From positions 1,236,001-1,300,000 of the forward strand of contig CP103031.1 in the NCBI GenBank assembly GCA_024752435.1: a stretch of 64,000 bases of DNA, in the 5' to 3' direction. Positions within the stretch are counted from its first letter, which is position 1, and every line of letters starts with the position of its first letter. Shown piece after piece: positions 56,786 to 64,000 of the stretch. The notes under the pieces were generated by a model, which did not search any database, was not told the DNA's origin, and saw nothing but the letters and a program-made list of their open reading frames with translations. Position numbers and translations under genes: made by a program. The DNA is from Allantophomopsis cytisporea (lineage: Eukaryota; Ascomycota; Leotiomycetes; Phacidiales; Phacidiaceae).

Positions 56786-59700
56786 ATGACGTCGAGTAAG
56801 TCCCAATCAAGGCGCCTTTCTCAAATCTTTACTTTCCTTATAACTCCCGAAGGGGAGAAGTCGCCAGTATTGCATTCAGTACCAGAAGAAGCAGACCATA
56901 CCGCTCCTTCTGCTCCTAATGCTGTACCTGCACGTCCAAAATCAGCTGTTGAGTCCAACCCTGAAGCTTCAGCTTCTAAGGTAGACTCAGAGCCAAAGGT
57001 GTCTTCAACCACAAGACGCCTTAGACGTCTTTCATCCGCCTTCCCACTGTCAATCATTACGAATCATGATTCTAAACTTTCACAAGATGAGTCGCAGAAC
57101 ACTCTTCAAAAACCCTCTCCAAATACCCGCCCAAATACCAGCAGCGGCCTTCCTACTCGAACCTCGAGCCTACCAGTCGAGCATTCGCCAAACAGATTAA
57201 AGAAAACAACCTCTCGAAGCACATTGAAAGCTCTTCCAACCCCTCCACCCGGATCGGCAGCACCACCACTCCCACGAGGAAGATTAGGGGGACTTGCCCC
57301 TCCATCCATGATCGACAGTGGCTCACCAGTTACAAGCTCCCACCTCTCTGTCGATGGAAGCCCAGATGGAGAAGCAAAGGGTCGAAAGCGTATGAGTTGG
57401 TTGCCGGGTAGCAGGTCAAGACAGAGCTCAGCGGAACACAAGGTTGCCAGTGGGCCAAAGGCATGGATGATCGCAGGAACCTCGAAAATTGACTACGATA
57501 CCTCCGCGTTGGAGCATGCTGAAAAGGTCAGTCCTTTTATAATTTGGAGAAGCTATAGGGGGCAGGAGATATTCATGACTGATCATGCGCTCGACCCGTT
57601 TCATGGAACGACAACGTTGGCGAATGCGAACCATGATGTACAGAACTGAAGGCTAATTCATTCACACAGGTCTCTGAGCTTTGGGATGACAACGCCGATA
57701 CCTATATTTATCTTTTCCCTAGAACTGCCCATGACAAAGGAGCCTCATTCAAAGTTCCTTCGGTCGTGCTCGCCGATTCACAACCTTTAATGAACTTGGC
57801 GAATGCAGCAAATTTATTATCTCAGTCATCCCCTATTAGAGACGACGTGAGCCCTGATGGCCAAATAATGAGTCCGCGGGGGGTTACACCACCATATACA
57901 CCGAAGCTTGGAGCACTCGATCTCAATTCCGAGGGTTCATCTGATAGCCTGCGATCCTTCGATTCCACACCAAAGGAAAACCATCTGTCCATCCCAATCA
58001 ATCTTAGCACCGATCAATACATTGGTGCTGAACAGCCCGAGCTCACCAGGGACGACATTGAGCTTTTGGTATCGGTTCGCAACCTGTTCGCATTTTTGAC
58101 AGGCCAACCACTGGTCGCTACACACAAAAACCCAACAATTTTCCAGGTTTTCTTATCTGTGGCCCAACTGTTGAAGCAATTTGAATTCTCAAACATGGAC
58201 GGGACCACCTTCGGCGAAGCAGCAACTTCTAGCTTTGCCTTTTATATTGATGAGCTTAAATTGGCCGATGTCCGTACAAGCCCAGAGAAGACCGTGGAAG
58301 CTCTGGTGCTTGGAGAGAACATGCGATCACTTGAGTTGTATAATGAGGCCTTTGCTCATGGGGCTGGTAAATTCAAGGCCATCCAAGAATGCAACCCACA
58401 TCTTTACAACATGGTTTTGCCCACCACTCGCAACCGCTTGGATCGTTCCTCGATGGATTTGTTCATCCGCATACAGAGCGTGAGCAATCGCTTGGAGGAA
58501 TTCGAGTTCCCTTCTATGTTTTCTGGTACTGCAGGCTCCACATCCAGTGCTGAGAGTAAGATTGTGCACTTCAAGTCATGGAAGAATTATTTCATGAACT
58601 TCCGTAAGCATGTTCATACTTACTACAAGGATCTTTATGGATCATGGCCTCCGAAAGCCTCGTCTAAGAGAAATAGCCACACCGAGGGTGGCTTGAATCG
58701 CCTTGTCTTAAACGGAATGTACGCCGATTTTAGCATTCTCTACGACCTCCTTGTGGACCGCACTGCATTGACCGATCGTACATTGGATCAAACAGACACT
58801 CCTGATGCCGATCTATCGAACGCCCACATCTCCGCCCTCCGTCGCGTTCTTTCGGAGTATGACCGTTCCTCACCACCCGTCCAACCACCCGTACCATTCG
58901 ACGTACCAATCCTGCCTTCGCGTGCCTCTATTCAAGCTAACTATGCTCTCCTTTCCCCCAAGGACCGCCACAAGGCCGACAACACTAAACTCAAGGATTA
59001 CGAATCTCTCCTGTGCCTTGCCAAGTCTCACAACCAAGATATTGACTCTGCCAAGACTCAGAATCCATTCGTGAAGTCCTTCGTCGAGATGGAAGCCAAA
59101 CTCGCCAAGGGCTGCACCGCACCAGAGATAGCCGACCAGCGTCTTGGCCACTGGCTGTTCCTGTACGCCGTACTCCAAAGTCTTCCAATGCTGGTTGTCG
59201 ACGCCCCAGGCCTCATGTACACCGAGGGTGTGGAGTACTTCCTCTGCCAACCACCAAAGGGTGCCGCGCCATGGGCGGAAGATCAGGGTGTAAAGCGTGC
59301 ATGGTACGGAGTAGCTGGTGGACACGGCATGGTATCACTGCCACAAGACGTAGTCGAGTATGGTGTGGAGGCTATTTACAATCGTTCGCACTGCTGGCAA
59401 AAGGCCGAGATCTGGCTCTCGGCACTTAACGGCCCCGAGCCCATCCCAGAAGGTCTTCCACAATCGCCTCTGACCCCACCACCGGGTTTCGGCAGCGAGA
59501 GTGCGCGCCCACCATCCTCCGCGGGCTCCGATGGCAGCCACTACTCCCAGGCCAACGACACTGGCTCCGTCCGCTCGCGCATGAGCACTCTTACCCCTCC
59601 GACGGGCATGTATGTCCGTGGCAACCGCTCCTCCGTTGCTCTTGGGCTTGAGCAGCTCCCTCTCCCAAGCAACTTTGGCAGCAGCGAAATGCGTCCTCGC

Positions 59701-59835
59701 GCCCACAGCCGCGCCTCTTCTGGCACCGGCTCCCTAGCCACCCCACAGACCAGTGGTATGAAGAGCTTTGACGATATCCTTGGCTCATTGGGTACCCAGG
59801 ATGACGGCAAGAAGAAGAAGAAGGGAAAGAAATAA
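56786..59835 (+). CDS. Large fungal protein of unknown function (DUF8004-like)
   Basis: Exons 56786..57526 and 57670..59835 encode 968 residues. The first 240 residues are Ser/Pro-rich and disordered, with a basic start (SSKSQSRRLSQIFTFLITPE) and a proline motif ALPTPPPGSAAPPLPRGR. The folded middle (about 245-700) contains SELWDDNADTYIYLFPRTAH, across the intron, and conserved-looking helical segments such as SVRNLFAFLTGQPLVATHKN and HWLFLYAVLQSLPMLVVDAP. The C-terminal 150 residues are Ser/Gly-rich and end in a poly-Lys tail KKKKKGKK. No enzyme motif or membrane segment. It resembles fungal proteins annotated DUF8004, from memory only. Its unusually long upstream region suggests complex regulation. 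The intron (143 nt) is longer than the local average. Confidence 0.8.
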
Positions 59836-62544
59836 ACGTCTTGATCGAGAGCAACTCTCGAGGAGAATTTTTGTGTTTTTATAATTTGAGATGGGATTTT
59901 TTTCTTCCGCCTCTCTTTTGGGGTTTTGGGTGTACACAAGCAAAAGCGAATTCGGTTTTATCTTGCATGAATGGTGGTTGGGGGCTAGGGTGCTGGCTGG
60001 AATGGGTGGTTTTCATTCCAAAAAAGAAAAAAGAAAACCTTAACATAGTCTGTCTAATGGCTAATGGGTCCTGGCGTATTTCTTCTACTCCTTGGTTTCT
60101 CTCTTCTTTTTTGGTCTTTTCCTGCGGAGATTCTCTTTTGATATTTTACCTTGTCGTCTGCTGGAATTGAAGAGCGCGGCACTTGCATTTTCGGGCTGGA
60201 GATTTATATGTTTCTTTGCTGTTTGTTTTATATACCTTGCCACTGCGAGTTGTTTTCTTTGCATTAGAGAAAGGGGGAGCGGTTGGCCTAATTAGCATGG
60301 CTTGCGAGCGAATGAATGAAATTGTGGTTGATGTGTATACTGCTTTTAGTTCCATCTGATGTGATACGACGTGATGCTTAGTTAAAACTGACTTGAATTA
60401 CTCTATATATTGATGATGGACCAGTAGATAACCAACGAGCAAACATATACAGAAAGAGTGCTCTGAATAGTTGTATAGTTCTTGATTATTGTACAGTCCA
60501 TGATGGAGCTAAAGCTTTTGATGACTATACAGCTGCCACCTACTGCACAGCTTACAATAACTACCGCCCCTCATATTTCTCTACATGTTTGTTTCAAGAA
60601 TAGGATTGTGGAACTTGTCTTCAACCCCTTGAGTTCCCATAGCATTATGCATATGATAATCCTAAATAAATGCTTGAGGATTATGAGAGAAACAAGGTCT
60701 ATCTAAACGATTGAGAATGATCTTGGTCGCTTTGATGTTGGCACCAACTAACACTTTTGGTGCAACTAGACTCACTAGAGCATGTGGGAACATGTGGGAA
60801 TCAGGTGAGCATGAATCAGGGATTCGGAAGATATTTCATAAATGGTTCGACGTTCTGAATAGTTGAGTTTCTCGAGATAACCAGACTTTGTACATATCAC
60901 TGTTTGATGAACAGTTGCAATGCAAACAAGCTTCAGAGAGATCTAAGTGCGTAGAAGTATATCAAAATGGGAATTTGATAGTGCATATATTTGAAGATTG
61001 TCGAATATGAATCTGTAGGATTTCCAGTGACATGTATGATTCGCATGTAGACTATTCTCTCAAAATCGATACATTTCGTGCAACTCACTACCGACTTCGA
61101 ATATTATACTGCCAAGGACTCATCGAACAGATTTTTCCTGGCTGCTTACTTCGTAATAACTTAAAAAGTTAGTCCAATAGTCTCCTATTTATAGTTGAGC
61201 ATAACAGTCCTAAGACATCTTGTCTCTGAAATATGCTTTTAATTTACTCGTTTATGCTTATTACACCCCTTATCATCCGAGACGCCCCGCTACGTATTAT
61301 TTGTATCATTCACTACGTCAAATTTCCCAACTACTACATAAAATATCAAAACCTAACTGGTCGAATCTGTTGTATGTGCGTGTATGTCCCCCAATATCGA
61401 AAAGTTAACATTCTCATTATCAAACACCATCCCCACAACGCCGATGTTTTCATCATCATCACTGCCGCTTTCATCATATGAAAGCCCTTCGTAGTTGGGA
61501 AAACCTTATCTTCTTGACTATAGTTCCTTCGATGACCGCTAGGGGCAGGTGTTGCATAAGCAAGAGAGAATGTGTACACATTTGCCTATATACACTCATA
61601 GATGCTAAATGACACCTCTCTCCTCAAGCCCGCGAGTGGACTGCATTACACGATTCCTAGACTTATCAGAAGAACCCTTCGTTCCCTCGGCCACGTAAAA
61701 AAGGCATCTTATAGCTCTCTCAAATCTGCTTCGTTTTGACAGGATACTGATTGGACACGTAAATAGATAGTTTACATCTATTCCCCTGCTAACCAGCCCT
61801 TAACAGCTTGAGCCTTCTGGTTGAGCGTCATATTCAAAACCAAGTGTAATATCACCACGACCCACCTCAAATAATCCGTGCCGTTCAATTTTTCAGTTTG
61901 ATTCCTAGTACCCTCTTCGCAATCTAAAAGTTCCTGTTTCTACACACGTTTGAATACCACACCAAGAAATGCACTCTTCGATCCGGATTCGTCTGCACAT
62001 ATCAGTGCATTAACTAATACCATAGCCATGTAATGGCTTATCATCAACTAGATCTCATCACCGACTACCTTTTTATCACCCATCATCACCTTTACCACCT
62101 TCAATATAGCCCATATATGGCATAGGAGACTCTATGCCTCGCCAACATAGGCATGGCTTGAATGTTTCAGAAACCATACCGAGTGAGGAGAAAAACTAAT
62201 TTTCGTCTTTATATATACTATGGGAGGCCTATGATTCATGAATGTGAGCCATACCAGCTATACCCTGCAGGAAGCGCAACACGCCACAGCCTCTAGGACA
62301 CATCAAATGTATAATTCAATCATGAGTGAGTAAACAATTGATTACTACTAGTAACTAAGCATAATTCGTGTCGTCATAATGAGCGAAGCCCAAGCTTTTC
62401 CTCCAGTCCAGTGCAATCCAGCCAAGTAAAGATAAATCAAACCAAGTCAAATCAAGTCAAGTGAGAGACACCGCACCCCATCTCTTACATCCTTTTCACG
62501 CTCTCCATTTCCTTCAATGCCCCCTCTTTCCCTTTCTGACCAAC
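59836..62544. other. Intergenic region of about 2.7 kb
   Basis: Lies between converging genes. The first 500 bp are T/G-rich 3' flank; the rest is AT-rich with short open frames only. No tRNA, repeat array or recognisable gene. Confidence 0.5.
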
Positions 62545-64000
62545 CTACTGCTGCAAACTCACGCCAATACTCTGCAAGTACTCACACCTCTCCAACTGCG
62601 CCTCAGGCACATCCTCCATACGCGTAGCATTAGTCTGCAAGACAATCCTCTTCCGATCCTCAACACTCCACCTCTCCCAAACAGGGCTACCAGGCGCACG
62701 ATATACATTGGGATCATAAGCTCTGATGAAGCTCAACCAATACGAGCGGACGACATTAATCTCCGGGAAGTTAAGCGGCGTAGCATAGCTCTTTGGTGCA
62801 GAGGATACGTAGGTATCGTTGGGGCCCCAGATCATATAGATCTCACGCGTGTGGCCGACGCCAATGCCGCTTGCCGCCTCGGTGGGGTCGATGACGTTGA
62901 AGCGATAGTTCCAATTGCCGGTGATGTTGGCGCGGTCATAGACGTCGTTGATCTTCACGCCGGGACAGAGGTAGCGCATTTCACCGTAGGCGTTGGACGC
63001 GGTACGCCAGTAGGGAGAGGAATCGGGGAATTGCTCGGCTTTAGGGTAGAGGGAGTCAATCTTGTCTAACTGTGCATCCGTAAGGAAGTTGAATTGGTCT
63101 TTGAGGAAGATGTTCATGTCTTTGTAGGAAGAGGTGTTTTTGTACACGAACTGGGTGCCATCATTCGTTGGATTCCTACGCAAAGCACAAATCAATATCA
63201 TCATCATACCTCTATCAACTGTTGAGAGTTCTGCTGAGTGATAGATAAGACTAACTCACCCGAAGATGACTGGCACTTTAACAAAATGCCCCTTTTCGAA
63301 CTCGGCGTACGTGAAATCCCTCGAGAAATCTCCGTCAATGACGGTCGAGTACATGAAAAGCGGAGTGCCAGGTCCACCTCCCGGAGTAGGGATTTGGATA
63401 TTGGCGCCCTGAAGCTTCTCGATGGGAAGTTTACGCAGGCACGCGAGGCTGTCTCTTGTACTGTTGCAGCCAACGCGTTGAACCAACGCATCGTACTGGT
63501 ACTGCGCTTGTGGAACGGTGAACTGCGTGGCAAATGATTGAGACTCGCCTGCTGCTGCGTGGAACAGGTTGTCATCACGCCCACCGTACGCGGATAGGTG
63601 CAGATCGATGGAGGCGCCACCGGCCGAGTCGCCGCCTATTGTCACGTGGTTGGGGTCACCGCCAAACTAGGAGTGTTAGTTTGCGCGGTAATTCTGCTCT
63701 TGGCAGGGGTTGCGAGAAGGTGAGAAGGAGGTCTTAAGGATAAGATTGGGAATAGGGGCGAGGCATTTCGTCGTACAATACAATGTGGCTTGATGGCCCG
63801 TCGGGTCAAGAAGACTTGAAGTGTGGGGGTTGGGGTTTGGAAGTGGTGGTGACACAATGTCGCCTGCACGTACCAGATGGATGTATTTCTGGACCCAATG
63901 CATGACCTTACGTTGATCTAGCAAGCCTACGTTAAGATCGCCGTTCTCCACGATCTCCTTACTGGTCAGGAAGCCATAAGGCCCAACTCTGTAGTTGAAA
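62545..64000 (-). CDS. Type-B carboxylesterase/lipase (5' truncated by window edge)
   Basis: Exons 63874..64000 (partial), 63260..63666 and 62545..63175 (minus strand). Frame and GT-AG ends agree: exon 1 ends phase 0, and exon 2 to 3 rejoins GG|G. FGGDPNHVTIGGDSAGGASI carries the nucleophilic Ser in GDSAGG (GXSXG), typical of the esterase/cholinesterase family. Upstream VGPYGFLTS and GLLDQRKVMHWVQKYI are also family blocks. PLFMYSTVIDGDFSRDF and GVGHTREIYMIWGP fit the expected acidic and His regions of the triad. Many fungal members are secreted, but the signal peptide end is outside the window. Substrate unknown. Confidence 0.88.

Noticed and set aside
61220..61481. Overlapping 62- and 82-codon open frames
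   Set aside because: AT-rich, overlapping in two frames, no domain-like content.

Overview
The window is nuclear DNA of a filamentous ascomycete (Pezizomycotina). The evidence is short spliceosomal introns (mostly 45-60 nt, GTAAGT/GTGAGT donors, CTAAC branch sites), about one gene per 3 kb on both strands, and proteins with clear fungal orthologues (Swd3, Utp20, Rtg2, Thi4, Qcr9). The protein sequences suggest Leotiomycetes, perhaps near Botrytis/Sclerotinia; that placement is inference and was not tested. There is no CRISPR, no intact transposon, and no rRNA or tRNA that I could recognise.

Layout. 1-10.3 kb: 3' part of a WDR5/Swd3 WD40 gene, PYM (exon-junction partner), the five-exon QCR9 gene and a 6.5-kb UBR1 N-recognin gene. 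10.8-18.8 kb: a RED/IK-like spliceosomal gene, a nucleoside hydrolase and a SNF2 ATPase. 19.7-36.1 kb: cullin-3, the mitochondrial DNL zinc-finger chaperone partner, a single-exon 7.9-kb UTP20 gene, a CwfJ-domain gene divergent from it, and an RTG2-type Ppx/GppA protein. 36.1-39.1 kb: THI4 with a TPP riboswitch and an upstream ORF in its leader. 39-51.4 kb is more accessory: a cluster of DNA hairpins, an AT-hook/Zn2Cys6 protein with two near-identical putative leader introns, a secreted SsuA/THI5-like binding protein, a GRAM-type membrane protein, an AT-rich plus tandem-repeat tract, an orphan coiled-coil ORF, and the proteasome beta-5 gene. 51.4-56.8 kb is gene-poor. 56.8-59.8 kb holds a large fungal protein of unknown function. 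The right edge carries a truncated type-B carboxylesterase.

Functional threads. Three ubiquitin-proteasome genes (UBR1, CUL3, PRE2) and several RNA or ribosome biogenesis genes (PYM, RED, UTP20, CwfJ) share the window, but they are scattered and their grouping is probably chance. The best regulatory feature is the thiamine riboswitch of THI4. The best unexplained features are the hairpin cluster (39.8-40.3 kb), the duplicated leader introns (41.9-42.1 kb), and the repeat tract with the orphan coiled-coil gene (48-49.8 kb). Gene models were spliced by hand: every multi-exon model keeps frame and uses GT-AG borders, but none is backed by transcript data.
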